From Thalassospira sp. (GTDB taxonomy: Bacteria > Pseudomonadota > Alphaproteobacteria > Rhodospirillales > Thalassospiraceae), in the NCBI RefSeq assembly GCF_002709775.1, contig NZ_PAQR01000003.1:1-64000 (forward strand): 64,000 nucleotides of DNA. Reading direction: 5' to 3'. Shown here one piece after another: positions 43,319 to 52,818 of this stretch (position 1 is the stretch's first letter; each line of letters opens with the position of its first letter). The notes under the pieces are model-generated. The model ran no database searches, was not told where the DNA came from, and saw only the letters and a program-made list of their open reading frames with translations. The position numbers and the translations under genes are program-made.

Positions 43319-44560
43319 TTAGGAGAAGTCGAGTGCCCGGTCGCCATCGGCGTCCTTGATGCGGGTCGGAAGGCCCATACCGTTCAGCAGGTTCAGGAAC
43401 GGTTTGGCTGGCAGGTCTTCGACGTTTGCCATCTTCTTCACATCCCATTCGCCGGTCGCAATCAGCATGGCCGCCGCAACTGGCGGCACGCCCGCGGTAT
43501 AGGAAATGCCCTGGCTGCCGACCTCATTGTAGGCATCCTTATGGTCCGCCACGTTATAGATCAGGACTTCGGTTTCCTTGCCGTTCTTGGTGCCCTTGAC
43601 CAGATCACCGATGCAGGTCTTGCCGGTATAATCCGGTGCGAGCGAGCTCGGATCGGGCAGGCAGGCCTTAACAACCTTGAGCGGCACGACTTCAAGACCC
43701 TCGGCGGTGGTGACCGGTTTTTCAGACAGAAGGCCGATGTTTTTCAGAACTGTGAAGACATTGACGTAGTGATCGCCAAAGCCCATCCAGAAGCGGACAT
43801 TGGGAACATCAAGGTTCTGGGAAAGCGAATGCACTTCGTCATGGCCGGTCATGAAGGTCTGGCTTTCGCCGACAACCGGCATGTCCCAGATCTTTTTGAT
43901 CTCGAACATTTTGTTCGACTGCCACTTGCTGTCCTGCCAGGAATAAACCGTGCCGGTGAATTCGCGGAAGTTGATTTCCGGGTCAAAGTTGGTGGCGAAG
44001 TATTTGCCGTGGCTGCCGGCATTAATGTCGATGATGTCGATCGACTCAATCTTGTCGAAATAGTCCTCGACGGCCAGCTTGGCATAGGCGTTCACCACAC
44101 CCGGGTCAAAGCCGACACCCAGAATCGCGGTCGTGCCAGCGGCTTCGCATTCCGCACGGCGTTTCCATTCATAGTTGGCATACCATGGCGGGTTCTCGCA
44201 GATTTTGTCCTGCTCTTCATGGATGGCGGTATCAAGATAGGCGACACCGGTTTTGATGCAGGCCGACATGACCGGCATGTTGATGAAGGCAGATCCGACA
44301 TTGATGACGATCTCGACGCCGGTTTTTTCGATCAGGGCCGCAGTTGCATCCACATCGGTGGCATCCAGTGCATGGCCTTCAAGAACGCCGGAGTTCTTGA
44401 GGTTTTTCTTTTCATGGATGCTGTCGATGATTGCCTGGCACTTCGATGCCGTACGTGATGCGATATGAATATCGCCAAGCACGTCGTTATGTTGTGCGCA
44501 TTTATGTGCAACGACCTGGGCGACGCCACCTGCGCCGATAATCAGAACATTCTTTTTCAT
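43319..44560 (-). CDS. Carboxyspermidine (carboxynorspermidine) dehydrogenase, saccharopine-dehydrogenase family
   Basis: 413 residues from ATG 44560 (GGGGAG about 12 bases upstream). Rossmann motif NVLIIGAGGVAQVVAHKCAQ at the N-terminus, then GVEIVINVGSAFINMPVMSAC, GFDPGVVNAYAKLA and the signature stretch MTGHDEVHSLSQNL and GISYTAGVPPVAAAM of Lys1-like carboxyspermidine dehydrogenases. The enzyme joins putrescine with aspartate semialdehyde using NADPH to give carboxyspermidine. The upstream nspC gene, in the same direction, then decarboxylates it: the aminopropyltransferase-independent spermidine route. A small hairpin (44593-44609) lies between them. Confidence 0.9.
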   Translation of the reverse strand: MKKNVLIIGAGGVAQVVAHKCAQHNDVLGDIHIASRTASKCQAIIDSIHEKKNLKNSGVLEGHALDATDVDATAALIEKTGVEIVINVGSAFINMPVMSACIKTGVAYLDTAIHEEQDKICENPPWYANYEWKRRAECEAAGTTAILGVGFDPGVVNAYAKLAVEDYFDKIESIDIIDINAGSHGKYFATNFDPEINFREFTGTVYSWQDSKWQSNKMFEIKKIWDMPVVGESQTFMTGHDEVHSLSQNLDVPNVRFWMGFGDHYVNVFTVLKNIGLLSEKPVTTAEGLEVVPLKVVKACLPDPSSLAPDYTGKTCIGDLVKGTKNGKETEVLIYNVADHKDAYNEVGSQGISYTAGVPPVAAAMLIATGEWDVKKMANVEDLPAKPFLNLLNGMGLPTRIKDADGDRALDFS

Positions 44561-44592
44561 GTCGGGCCAAAAACTCCCCTGTTTTGAGAGGT

Positions 44593-44609
44593 GGAGCACA
44601 TCGTGCTCC
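44593..44609 (-). promoter_or_regulatory. Intercistronic hairpin between nspC and the dehydrogenase gene
   Basis: GGAGCAC-ATC-GTGCTCC (plus-strand reading), perfect 7-base stem, no U-tract. Confidence 0.5.
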
Positions 44610-44640
44610 GGTTCGCTATGAAAAGTGCCTTTTCGTATCC

Positions 44641-45738
44641 TTACGAAAGGCTCGAAACGTAGTCGTCAAAGGTGAACTCACGCACAACGCGCTCTGTTCC
44701 GTCGAGTTCCCGGATTACGATGGACGGCATGCCGACCCCGTTAAACCAGTTCTTTTTGACCATGGTGTAACCGGCCGCATCGTCGATGGAGATACGGTCG
44801 CCCACCTTGATCTCGTTTTCGAAATCGAATTCGCCAAAGACATCACCCGCAAGGCAGGACTTGCCACAGATCATATAGTGATGATCGCCCTTGTTCGGCA
44901 GCACCTTGGCATTTTCGCGATAGATCAGAAGATCAAGCATGTGTGCTTCGATCGAGCTATCAACGATGGCAAGGTTCTTGCCGTTAAACAGGGTATCGAG
45001 CACGGTGACCTCAAGGGTGGTGCTTTTCGTGATCGATGCTTCGCCGGGCTCAAGATAAACCTGTACGCCGAATTTCTCGGAAAACGCCTTGAGCCGCGCA
45101 CAGAACTTATCAAGCGGGTAGTCATCGCCGGTGAAATGGATACCGCCGCCGAGGCTGACCCATTCCACACGCGATAGCAGCGATCCAAATTTTTCCTCGA
45201 TATTGCCCAGCATCTGATCAAACAGATCAAAGTCGGCATTTTCGCAGTTATTGTGGATCATGAAGCCCGAAATACGGTCCATTACTGCTTCGACCTTGGT
45301 GACGTCCCATTCACCGAGACGCGAGAACGGGCGGGCCGGATCAGCAAGATCAAAGCTTGAAGTTGAGACCTGCGGGTTCAGGCGCAAACCGCGCACAATG
45401 CCTGATGCCTGATCGGCAAAGCGGGTCAGCTGGCTGATCGAGTTGAAGATGATCTTGTCGGCATTCTCAATGACCTCGGAAATCTCGTCATCGGAATAGG
45501 CGACACTATAGGCATGCGTTTCCTTGCCGAATTTCTGACGGCCCAGCTTGACCTCATGGAGCGAGGATGACGTCGTGCCATCCATATAGTCCGACATGAA
45601 GTCAAACACCGACCAGGTCGCAAAGCATTTCAGCGCCAAAAGTGCTTTTGCACCAGAATGTTGGCGCACATATGCGATCTTTTCCATGTTGCGCAGCAGC
45701 TTGGACTTGTCGATCAGGTAATAGGGCGTTGCGGGCAT
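44641..45738 (-). CDS. nspC: Carboxynorspermidine/carboxyspermidine decarboxylase
   Basis: 365 residues, PLP-dependent fold III decarboxylase of the alanine-racemase type. The PLP lysine is Lys37 in KALLALKCFATW. Other marks: SSSLHEVKLGRQKFG, VRGLRLNPQVSTSSFDLADP, WVSLGGGIHFTGDDYP, LEPGEASI and CGKSCLAGDVFGEF (the specificity Cys-Asp region near the C-terminus). It makes spermidine from carboxyspermidine, acting with the dehydrogenase encoded next. The 5' region contains a 20-codon reading frame with a strong ribosome site (45854-45916). Confidence 0.93.
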   Translation of the reverse strand: MPATPYYLIDKSKLLRNMEKIAYVRQHSGAKALLALKCFATWSVFDFMSDYMDGTTSSSLHEVKLGRQKFGKETHAYSVAYSDDEISEVIENADKIIFNSISQLTRFADQASGIVRGLRLNPQVSTSSFDLADPARPFSRLGEWDVTKVEAVMDRISGFMIHNNCENADFDLFDQMLGNIEEKFGSLLSRVEWVSLGGGIHFTGDDYPLDKFCARLKAFSEKFGVQVYLEPGEASITKSTTLEVTVLDTLFNGKNLAIVDSSIEAHMLDLLIYRENAKVLPNKGDHHYMICGKSCLAGDVFGEFDFENEIKVGDRISIDDAAGYTMVKKNWFNGVGMPSIVIRELDGTERVVREFTFDDYVSSLS

Positions 45739-45853
45739 GGGCGGCTCTCTACAACTATGTCAGGGGAATGCGGATGAACTCGGAATGCGCGATCAGGCGT
45801 CTTTCGTTCCGGGTTTGGGCAAAATCACCATCAAGGTGGAAGGCAAGCGGCTT

Positions 45854-45916
45854 CTAGTGGTCAGCCTGGCGGTGCGTCATCCAGTAGACGGAGACAGATA
45901 AACTGTATTCATTCAT
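45854..45916 (-). CDS. Possible 20-residue leader peptide upstream of nspC
   Basis: ATG at 45916 is preceded six bases upstream by a perfect GGAGG (45923-45927) and opens a frame of 20 codons ending TAG at 45854: MNEYSLSVSVYWMTHRQADH. The stop is 115 bases before nspC. No homologue comes to mind. Position and ribosome site suggest a regulatory leader peptide, by analogy with leader-controlled polyamine genes in other bacteria; it could also be a small protein in its own right or chance. Confidence 0.45.
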   Translation of the reverse strand: MNEYSLSVSVYWMTHRQADH

Positions 45917-46294
45917 CAGATGCCTCCATCCTTCGGGTTGTTGCCAATGGCGCAGGCCATCATGTGTGGCGTGCGCGTGATCTTGCATGTTTGCCGCGTC
46001 CCAATAGCAGTGCGGGTGGGGACGGTCAATACTGCAATGTCGCCTTTATTAGGCGATTTTCGATATCTCTGCATGTTGTGGTTTCATGACGCTTTGATCA
46101 AGGGGCAATCGCATTGATTTTCCCGCGCGATTTACCCATCTGTTTATCACGGGCAGCGTGCAACACGTTGATGCCCTGCCCGAAAACGAGACCCGGATCG
46201 TGCGCTTTTTGGGGCCCGGTTGCGAAGGTGCCAATCAGTGCAGATATGGATCCGGCGATAGGATGTTAAGGATCAAACCTGACGGAGGAGCCCC
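45917..46294. other. Divergent intergenic region between nspC leader and VOC protein gene
   Basis: About 380 bases. It must hold promoters for both directions. One GC-rich inverted repeat CGGGCAG/CTGCCCG (46150-46182) with an internal CGTG/CACG dyad is visible. I see no further gene. Confidence 0.35.
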
Positions 46295-46783
46295 ATGTCA
46301 CCTGCACCTGTAAGTGTCGATCATCTTGCTTTTCCGACCCGCGACCTTGAAGCTACCGACCACTTTTATTCCAAGGTGGTGGGGGCAACACTGGTTCACG
46401 CGGAAAGTGGTTACAGGCCGTCCTGGAAAAGCGATTATTTGTTGATTACCTATGCGCTACCCGATGGCACGCGCCTGTCATTCTTTGACTGGCCGGCCGA
46501 TACCGGGCCGTACCCGGATGATCCGGAAATGCCCGATGATGTGTTTCATATTGGCTTGCGCTGTGCCGCCCCGCGCGATGTGATCGCCTGGCAAAACCAT
46601 CTGTTCCAGCACAAGGTCGTTTACCATAACGAGGATGATGGCAAATCCCGGCGGCTTTTCGTGCGTGATCCCAACGGTATCCGGTTTGAAATCTTTGCAT
46701 CCGAACAGGCCCGATCAAACGACGATCACGAGGGCAATGCCCGGGCCGTCATTGGCGAGTGGCAAGGCGTTTCCAGTGCCTGA
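46295..46783 (+). CDS. VOC (glyoxalase/dioxygenase-fold) protein
   Basis: 162 residues from an ATG with GGAGGAG upstream. A single vicinal-oxygen-chelate domain: VSVDHLAFPTRDLEATDHFYSKVVGA (metal His), the middle strand LITYALPDGTRLSFFDW, VFHIGLRCAAP (second His) and the C-terminal RRLFVRDPNGIRFEIFA (metal Glu). All three ligand positions of a VOC metal site seem present. Substrate not identifiable. It stands alone and converges on the LacI-type gene. Confidence 0.88.
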   Translation: MSPAPVSVDHLAFPTRDLEATDHFYSKVVGATLVHAESGYRPSWKSDYLLITYALPDGTRLSFFDWPADTGPYPDDPEMPDDVFHIGLRCAAPRDVIAWQNHLFQHKVVYHNEDDGKSRRLFVRDPNGIRFEIFASEQARSNDDHEGNARAVIGEWQGVSSA

Positions 46784-46806
46784 CGGGGTGGGTGGAAGCC
46801 TTGCCC

Positions 46807-47838
46807 CTATTTGGGGCAGGGGCCGCTGCTTTGGCGGATAATCAGTTCCGTCGGAATGATGCTTGGGCCGCTATCATCTGCTGCAAGCGGCAGCTTGGAA
46901 CCCAGGCGTTCCAGCAAAAGCGCAATCGCCTGTTCACCCAGACGACGGCGCGGCTGGCGTACGGTGGTTATTGGCGGGTCATAGGCCGCGGCATGTGGAA
47001 TATCGTCAAAGCCGACGACAGACAGGTCTTCGGGAATGCGAAGGCCCTGTTCCTTGGCCGCGACAATCACGCCAATCGCCATGCCGTCACTTGAGCAGAA
47101 AACAGCCGTCGGTCGGGTTTTCGGATCGGCTAGCAAGGCCCGCCCGGCGGTAATGCCGGAATCAATTGAAAAGTCGCCTGTGTAAATCAGATCGGGATCA
47201 ACTGTGATCCCGGCGGTTTCTAGCGCGCGGCGATATCCGGCAATGCGATCAATGGTCAGGATGTTTTTGGCTGGACCGGCAACATGGGCAATCCGGTGGT
47301 GGCCAAGATCGGTCAGGTGCCTTGTTGCGACAAAGGCCGCCTCGTCATTATCAATGATCACAGTCGGGAGTGCGCAGCCCGGTATACGTTCGCAGGCAAT
47401 TACCACCGGCGGGGTAGCATTGGCCGGCGCATTGGCAAGGGCAACGGGCAGGCGGCCATTCAGCAGGATCATGGCGTCGGCCTGATTGCTGCGCAGGTAG
47501 GCAGCATAGGTTGCCTCGCGCTCGGGATCATTTTGCGTATCACCGATCAGAACGTTATAGCCCGCCTGGCTGGCACCTTTTTCAATGCCCGACAGAATCG
47601 CCGAAAAGAAAGGGTTTCCGATGTCAGGGACGAGCAAAAGGATCATGCCCGAACGGTTCAGGCGCAGGTTCCGTGCCATGACATTGGCGGTATAGCCGGT
47701 CGCAGCGATCGCAGATTGCACTTTCTCACGGGTGTTTTCCGACACCACGTCAGGTTTGTGCAGTGCCCGGCTGACAGTGGCGATAGACACCCCTGCATGG
47801 CGGGCAACATCTTCAATCGTCGCGATTTTTTCACTCAT
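46807..47838 (-). CDS. LacI-family transcriptional repressor
   Basis: 343 residues from ATG 47838 (AGGAAG upstream). DNA-binding head ATIEDVARHAGVSIATVSRALHKPDVVSENTREKV with hinge helix NVMARNLRLNRSG, then a periplasmic-binding-like ligand domain (ILLLVPDIGNPFFSAILSGIE, AVFCSSDGMAIGVIVAAKEQ, LSVVGFDDIPHAAAYDPPITT). Two LacI-type operators lie in the divergent region (47924-47959). It most likely represses the ribose-type ABC operon on the other strand until a sugar or polyol binds. A TGCCCC/GGGGCA hairpin overlaps its stop. Confidence 0.92.
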   Translation of the reverse strand: MSEKIATIEDVARHAGVSIATVSRALHKPDVVSENTREKVQSAIAATGYTANVMARNLRLNRSGMILLLVPDIGNPFFSAILSGIEKGASQAGYNVLIGDTQNDPEREATYAAYLRSNQADAMILLNGRLPVALANAPANATPPVVIACERIPGCALPTVIIDNDEAAFVATRHLTDLGHHRIAHVAGPAKNILTIDRIAGYRRALETAGITVDPDLIYTGDFSIDSGITAGRALLADPKTRPTAVFCSSDGMAIGVIVAAKEQGLRIPEDLSVVGFDDIPHAAAYDPPITTVRQPRRRLGEQAIALLLERLGSKLPLAADDSGPSIIPTELIIRQSSGPCPK

Positions 47839-47923
47839 GCTTCTTCCTACTTCGCTGGTCCCAACCTGTCCAGCGGCATTCATTATGTGCTCGTTAGGGG
47901 TGATTTTGGTCACTTGAATGAAA

Positions 47924-47939
47924 ATGTAAAGGTTTACAT
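47924..47939. promoter_or_regulatory. LacI-type operator 1
   Basis: ATGTAAA-GG-TTTACAT, a perfect dyad with 7-base arms, 85 bases upstream of the repressor ATG. Confidence 0.6.
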
Positions 47940-47945
47940 TGTAAA

Positions 47946-47959
47946 TGAAAACGTTTACA
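47946..47959. promoter_or_regulatory. LacI-type operator 2
   Basis: TGAAAACGTTTACA fits the LacI-family pattern TGnAAnCGnTnnCA with central CG. Its centre is 21 bases from operator 1, two helical turns, and the identical 14-mer occurs again at 50640-50653. Confidence 0.65.
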
Positions 47960-48015
47960 GAGGACTCAACGAATGAGTTGATCGCAAAAAATGCGGCGCC
48001 AGGGAGGAACTATCA

Positions 48016-49569
48016 ATGACGGATGCGGCCGTTCATGCCGTTAATCCCGGTCCCGACAGACCCGTACGTCTGTCCGGTCGGCAAATCAGCAAGTCATTCG
48101 GACCGGCACAGGTGCTTTTTGATGTGTCCATCGATCTGCACGCGGGCGAGGTCCATGCCCTTTTGGGTGAAAACGGTGCCGGTAAATCGACACTGGTGAA
48201 AATCCTGTCGGGCTATCATCAGCCGACCGGCGGCGAATTAGTCCTTGATAATGCATCAGTCTCTTTTGCCGATAGCGAAGCGGGCGAAAAGCACGGGGTC
48301 ATCCTGATCCATCAGGAGCTTAACCTTGCCGAACAGCTGACCGTTGAAGAAAACATCTTTCTGGGTCGTGAGATCAAACGTGGCTGGTTCCTCGATAAAG
48401 CGGCAATGCGGGCTGAAACAGCCAGGCTGATGGATCAGTTGCAATGTGACATTGATCCGCGCACGCGCATTCGCGATCTTCCGGTTTCTGATCGTCAGAT
48501 GGTCGAAATCGCCAAGGCGCTTTCCAAAAAGGCCGATATCCTGATCCTTGATGAACCGACCGCAGTCCTGACCGGGCGCGAGGTTGATATCCTGTTTGAT
48601 CAGATCAGACGTCTGCGCGAACAGGGTGTCGCGATCCTTTATATTTCCCACAAGCTTGATGAGATCAAAACGCTGGCCGACCGTGTGACCGTCCTGCGCG
48701 ATGGCCGGCACATCGTCACCCAACCCGTCGCCGATCTTGAAAAGGATGACATGGCGCGTTTGATGGTGGGCCGCGATATCCGCCAGATGTTCCCCGAACG
48801 TGCGGTGCCTGATCATGCTGATGTTGTGCTGTCGGTGCGCGGACTTTCGGTTACGGGTGCTGTGCGCGATGCCAGTTTTGACCTTCGGCGTGGAGAAGTT
48901 CTGGGCTTTGCCGGCATTGTTGGTGCCGGGCGCACTGCATTGATGGAAGCCATCATCGGATTGCGTGATCGTGAAAGTGGCGAGATCGCGCGCAATGGCG
49001 CGCCGGTCAGTATCCGAAGTCTGCAGGATGCGAAGAAGTGCGGCATTGCCTATCTGACCAAGGATCGCAAGGGCAGCGGGTTGTTGCTCAATATGGATAT
49101 GAGGCCCAACCTGACTTTGCTCGCGCTTGAAAAGTTTGGCCGTATTCTGATTGACCGCAAGGCCGAGGAAGCCGCCCTTGAAAAGGCCATCGAGGCATTT
49201 GATATCCGCGCAGCCGATCCCAAGACCAAGGTCGGGGATTTTTCCGGCGGTAACCAGCAGAAGCTTTTGCTGGCCAAGGTCATGGAAACCGACCCGGATA
49301 TTGTGATCATCGACGAGCCGACACGTGGCATTGATATCGGCACCAAAAGCCAGATTTACCATTTCATCGGCGATCTTACCAATCGCGGAAAATCCGTCAT
49401 CCTCCTGTCGTCGGAAATGCCCGAAATGCTTGGCCTGTCAGACCGTATCGCGGTGATGGCAGCCGGCCACATTACCGGCATCCTCGAAGGAAACGACCGC
49501 AATGAACATGAAATCATGCGGCACGCGACAGGAATTTCAGGCAAGCAGGGAGTGTCTGTTCATGAGTAG
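48016..49569 (+). CDS. Ribose-type sugar ABC transporter ATP-binding protein (RbsA family)
   Basis: 517 residues with two ATPase domains. First: Walker [19 protein letters not shown], signature [15 protein letters not shown] (the VSDRQ form usual in the RbsA N-domain), Walker [16 protein letters not shown]. Second: a degenerate P-loop [19 protein letters not shown], signature [15 protein letters not shown], Walker [15 protein letters not shown]. This is standard for the carbohydrate uptake 2 family. AGGGAGG precedes the start. It overlaps the permease gene by eight bases. Confidence 0.93.
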   Translation: MTDAAVHAVNPGPDRPVRLSGRQISKSFGPAQVLFDVSIDLHAGEVHALLGENGAGKSTLVKILSGYHQPTGGELVLDNASVSFADSEAGEKHGVILIHQELNLAEQLTVEENIFLGREIKRGWFLDKAAMRAETARLMDQLQCDIDPRTRIRDLPVSDRQMVEIAKALSKKADILILDEPTAVLTGREVDILFDQIRRLREQGVAILYISHKLDEIKTLADRVTVLRDGRHIVTQPVADLEKDDMARLMVGRDIRQMFPERAVPDHADVVLSVRGLSVTGAVRDASFDLRRGEVLGFAGIVGAGRTALMEAIIGLRDRESGEIARNGAPVSIRSLQDAKKCGIAYLTKDRKGSGLLLNMDMRPNLTLLALEKFGRILIDRKAEEAALEKAIEAFDIRAADPKTKVGDFSGGNQQKLLLAKVMETDPDIVIIDEPTRGIDIGTKSQIYHFIGDLTNRGKSVILLSSEMPEMLGLSDRIAVMAAGHITGILEGNDRNEHEIMRHATGISGKQGVSVHE

Positions 49570-50575
49570 CGCAGAGCGCACCAAAACCGCATCATCTGGC
49601 GGTTTTAGCATCGACTTCAAGGCGCTTGGGCCGTTTCTGGCGTTGGTTGGCCTGTTCATTCTGGGGACGGCGATCAACGAAGCCTTTTTGAGTGGTGGCA
49701 ACCTTTCAAACATCTTCACCCGCGCGGCCTTTATCGGGATCATCGCGGTCGGGGCGACCTTTGTGATTACCGCAGGCGGGATTGATCTTTCGGTCGGCTC
49801 GATGGCGGCGTTCATTTCAGGCGCGATGATTGTCGTGATGAACGGACTGGTTGCCACATTGGGGGCCGGGATCGAGACAGTATTGCTGGGGATCTTGCTC
49901 AGCATCGTTTTGGGTGTCGGGGCAGGCGCAATCAACGGTCTGGTCAGCACAAAGGGCAAGATCGAAGCCTTTATCGTGACCCTTGGCACGATGGGGATTT
50001 ACCGGTCGCTTGTGACCTATATGGCCGATGGCGGGACGCTGTCGCTTGATTTCGATGTGCGCGGCTTTTATCGCCCGGTCTATTACGGCGATATCCTTGG
50101 CATTCCGATGCCGGTGATTGTGTTCTTTGGCGTGGCAGTTGCCGGCTACATCCTTTTGAACATGACGCCGTTTGGCCGCAAATGCTTTGCCATCGGTTCG
50201 AACGAGCAGGTTGCGCAATATTCCGCAATCAATGTCGACCGCATCAAGACCCTGACCTATGTGATCCAGGGGCTGTGTGTGTCGCTTGCCACCATCATCT
50301 ATGTGCCGCGTCTTGGTTCGGCATCAAGTTCGACCGGCGTGCTGTGGGAACTTGAAGCCATTGCCGCAGTGATCATTGGTGGCACCATGCTAAAGGGCGG
50401 CTATGGCCGGATCTGGGGCACGGTCGTCGGTGCGATCATGCTGACCACCATTGGCAATATTCTGAATTTGACGGATGCGATCAGTAACTATCTGAACGGG
50501 GCTGTTCAGGGGCTGATCATCATCGTTGCCGTGTTCCTGCAACGCGGGGACTGGCAACGCAAAAAAAGCAAATAA
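49562..50575 (+). CDS. Ribose-type sugar ABC transporter permease (RbsC family)
   Basis: 337 residues from ATG 49562, overlapping the ATPase stop (GGGAG ten bases upstream). About ten helices; family marks [72 protein letters not shown] (coupling helix) and [26 protein letters not shown]. Forms the homodimeric membrane channel. Confidence 0.93.
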   Translation: MSSAERTKTASSGGFSIDFKALGPFLALVGLFILGTAINEAFLSGGNLSNIFTRAAFIGIIAVGATFVITAGGIDLSVGSMAAFISGAMIVVMNGLVATLGAGIETVLLGILLSIVLGVGAGAINGLVSTKGKIEAFIVTLGTMGIYRSLVTYMADGGTLSLDFDVRGFYRPVYYGDILGIPMPVIVFFGVAVAGYILLNMTPFGRKCFAIGSNEQVAQYSAINVDRIKTLTYVIQGLCVSLATIIYVPRLGSASSSTGVLWELEAIAAVIIGGTMLKGGYGRIWGTVVGAIMLTTIGNILNLTDAISNYLNGAVQGLIIIVAVFLQRGDWQRKKSK

Positions 50576-50638
50576 CCGGCGATCAACGACCGGAAGAATG
50601 TGGAAAATGCATCATTTTTTGATCAGGAGGAGCGTTGA

Positions 50639-51595
50639 ATGAAAACGTTTACAAAGTTTCTGGGGATCGCCTGTGCCTTCGGGCTTGGCGTTGCTGCCAG
50701 CGGTGCGATTGCGCAGGAAAAGATCAAAATTGGGGTTTCGATCCCGGCCGCGACCCATGGCTGGGCCGGTGGTCTGAACTGGCATGCCGAACAGGCCGAA
50801 AAACGCCTTGAGGCCACCTATTCCAATATTGATGTCATCGTCGTGACTGCGAATGGCGCATCCGAACAGGCCAACGACCTTGAAGATTTGTTGTCGGTTC
50901 AGAACATCGATGCGCTGGTGGTTCTGCCGTTTGAATCTGATCCGCTGACCGTTCCGGTCCAGCAGGTCAAGGAAGCTGGCAAGTTCGTTACCGTCGTTGA
51001 TCGTGGTCTTTCGATCCCGGGCATTGAGGATGTCTATGTTGCGGGTAACAACCCGGAACTGGGCCGTGTTGCCGGTGAATACATGCGTGAACGTCTGAAT
51101 GACGCGGGCAAGATCGTTGTCCTGCGTGGCATTCCGACCACGGTTGATACCGAACGCGTGGACGCGTTTGTTGAAACCCTTGAAGGGTCGGATATCGAGA
51201 TCCTCGATATGAAACATGCCAACTGGAACCGTGATGACGGCTATGAAGTGATGCAGGACTTCCTGTCGCGCTTCCCGGAAATCAATGCGGTCTGGGCACA
51301 GGATGACGACATCGCCCTTGGCGTGATCGAGGCCGTCAAGCAGGCCGAACGCACCGATGAAATGTTCATCGTTGGCGGCGGCGGCATGAAGGACATCATC
51401 AAACGCGTGATGGATGGTGATGAACTGACCCCGATTGACGTGCTGTATCCGCCGGCAATGATCGCAACCGCGATGGACATCACCGCGATGAAGTTCACCT
51501 CAAACGCACCGGTCGAAGGCCGTTACATTCTGGGCGCGACCAAGGTCACCCCGGAAAATGCCGAGAACTTCTATTTCCCGGACAGCCCGTTCTGA
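50639..51595 (+). CDS. Ribose-type sugar ABC transporter substrate-binding protein (RbsB family)
   Basis: 318 residues with a signal peptide MKTFTKFLGIACAFGLGVAA cleaved near AIAQE. Type 1 sugar-binding fold: KIGVSIPAATHGWAGGLNWH, LEDLLSVQNIDALVVLPFES, VYVAGNNPELGRVAGEYM, AVWAQDDDIALGVIEAV. AGGAGG precedes the ATG. The first codons contain an exact copy of the LacI-type operator (50640-50653). Ligand probably a monosaccharide or polyol; the isomerase and oxidoreductase downstream fit an inositol- or keto-sugar-type pathway. Confidence 0.92.
   Translation: MKTFTKFLGIACAFGLGVAASGAIAQEKIKIGVSIPAATHGWAGGLNWHAEQAEKRLEATYSNIDVIVVTANGASEQANDLEDLLSVQNIDALVVLPFESDPLTVPVQQVKEAGKFVTVVDRGLSIPGIEDVYVAGNNPELGRVAGEYMRERLNDAGKIVVLRGIPTTVDTERVDAFVETLEGSDIEILDMKHANWNRDDGYEVMQDFLSRFPEINAVWAQDDDIALGVIEAVKQAERTDEMFIVGGGGMKDIIKRVMDGDELTPIDVLYPPAMIATAMDITAMKFTSNAPVEGRYILGATKVTPENAENFYFPDSPF
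50640..50653. promoter_or_regulatory. LacI-type operator 14-mer overlapping the binding-protein start codon
   Basis: TGAAAACGTTTACA, identical to the site at 47946-47959. It lies within the first five codons, so a bound repressor could block an internal promoter or elongation. A near match, TGAAAACGCTTAAG, overlaps the next gene's start at 51699-51712. Confidence 0.45.
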
Positions 51596-51612
51596 TCCGA
51601 CAGACCGATGAT

Positions 51613-51640
51613 GGCACCGGGTGGATTACCGCCCGGTGCC
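51613..51640 (+). promoter_or_regulatory. Intercistronic hairpin after the sugar-binding protein gene
   Basis: GGCACCGGG / CCCGGTGCC, perfect 9-base stem, ten-base loop, no U-tract. Confidence 0.6.
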
Positions 51641-51697
51641 AGACTGCCACCTATACGCATACCAATACCCACAAGAACAAACTCAAAGAGGCCCGTG

Positions 51698-52753
51698 ATG
51701 AAAACGCTTAAGGGACCGGCACTTTTCCTTGCCCAGTTTGCAGGTGACGAAGAACCGTTCAACAGCCTTGATTCCATCGGAAAATGGGCGGCATCACTGG
51801 GCTATAAAGGGGTTCAGATCCCCACTTGGGACGAACGCCTGTTTGATTTGCAAAAGGCTGCTGACAGCAAGGATTACTGTGACGAGGTCAAAGGCACCCT
51901 TGCAGCCCATGGCATTGAGGTGACCGAACTTTCGACCCATCTGCAGGGGCAACTGGTTGCCGTCCATCCGGCATATGACGAAATGTTTGATGGCTTTGCC
52001 GCCCCCGAGGTGCGCGGTAACCCCAAGGCACGCCAGGAATGGGCGGTTAGCCAGGTCAAGGCAGGGATCAAGGCATCGCGCAATCTGGGCATTGATGTCC
52101 ATGGCACGTTTTCTGGTGCGCTGGCCTGGCCCTATGTCTATCCGTGGCCGCAACGCCCGGCCGGGCTGATTGAAACGGCGTTTGATGAACTTGCCAAACG
52201 CTGGACCCCGATCCTGAACGCGGCCGAAGACGTTGGCGTTGATGTCTGCTTTGAAATTCATCCGGGCGAAGACCTGTTTGACGGCGCGACCTTCGAGATG
52301 TTTCTGGAGCGCGTAAACAATCACGCACGCGCCAACATCCTTTATGATCCGAGCCACTTTGTTCTCCAGCAGCTTGATTACCTTGATTTCATCGATATCT
52401 ATGCCGATCGTATCCGCATGTTCCACGTCAAGGATGCGGAATTTAATCCGACCGGTCGTCAGGGCGTCTATTCCGGTTATCAAAGCTGGATGGATCGCGC
52501 CGGTCGGTTCAGGTCGCTTGGCGACGGGCAGGTCGATTTTGGTGCGATTTTCTCGAAGCTGGCGGCGATTGATTTTGATGGCTGGGCCGTGCTGGAATGG
52601 GAATGCGCGCTGAAGCATCCCGAAGACGGCGCACGCGAAGGTGCGGAATTCATTAGAAACCACATCATTCGCGTGACGGAAAAGGCATTTGACGATTTTG
52701 CCGATGGCGGCACGGACCTGTCGGCAAATCGCCGCATTCTTGGTATCGACTAG
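51698..52753 (+). CDS. Sugar phosphate isomerase/epimerase-type TIM-barrel protein
   Basis: 351 residues from ATG 51698 (AGAGG upstream). AP-endonuclease-2/xylose-isomerase-like TIM barrel. Metal-site residues are visible: Glu in VTELSTHLQGQLV, Glu and His in VDVCFEIHPGEDLFDG, Asp and His in ILYDPSHFVLQQLDY, Asp-His region in IRMFHVKDAEFNPTGRQGVYSG, and Glu in WAVLEWECALKHPEDGA. It would epimerise or isomerise a sugar or ketosugar, or dehydrate an inosose. Paired with the next oxidoreductase, it processes the imported sugar. Confidence 0.88.
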   Translation: MKTLKGPALFLAQFAGDEEPFNSLDSIGKWAASLGYKGVQIPTWDERLFDLQKAADSKDYCDEVKGTLAAHGIEVTELSTHLQGQLVAVHPAYDEMFDGFAAPEVRGNPKARQEWAVSQVKAGIKASRNLGIDVHGTFSGALAWPYVYPWPQRPAGLIETAFDELAKRWTPILNAAEDVGVDVCFEIHPGEDLFDGATFEMFLERVNNHARANILYDPSHFVLQQLDYLDFIDIYADRIRMFHVKDAEFNPTGRQGVYSGYQSWMDRAGRFRSLGDGQVDFGAIFSKLAAIDFDGWAVLEWECALKHPEDGAREGAEFIRNHIIRVTEKAFDDFADGGTDLSANRRILGID

Positions 52754-52818
52754 GTCGCATATTATTAAGCAGCGTGCCTAGCGCGCCGTCAGACCAGATC
52801 AGGACTTTGGAGACAGAC

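Noticed and set aside
43298..44458. 386-codon plus-strand frame opposite the carboxyspermidine dehydrogenase gene
   Set aside because: Mirror frame of a well-conserved gene in high-GC DNA; no ribosome site or domain. Similar long mirror frames opposite doeB, the Liv genes and the fused permease were discarded for the same reason.
45920..46117. 65-codon plus-strand frame in the nspC/VOC divergent region
   Set aside because: No ribosome site; its start overlaps the reverse complement of the leader-peptide ribosome site. Cys- and Met-rich sequence without pattern.
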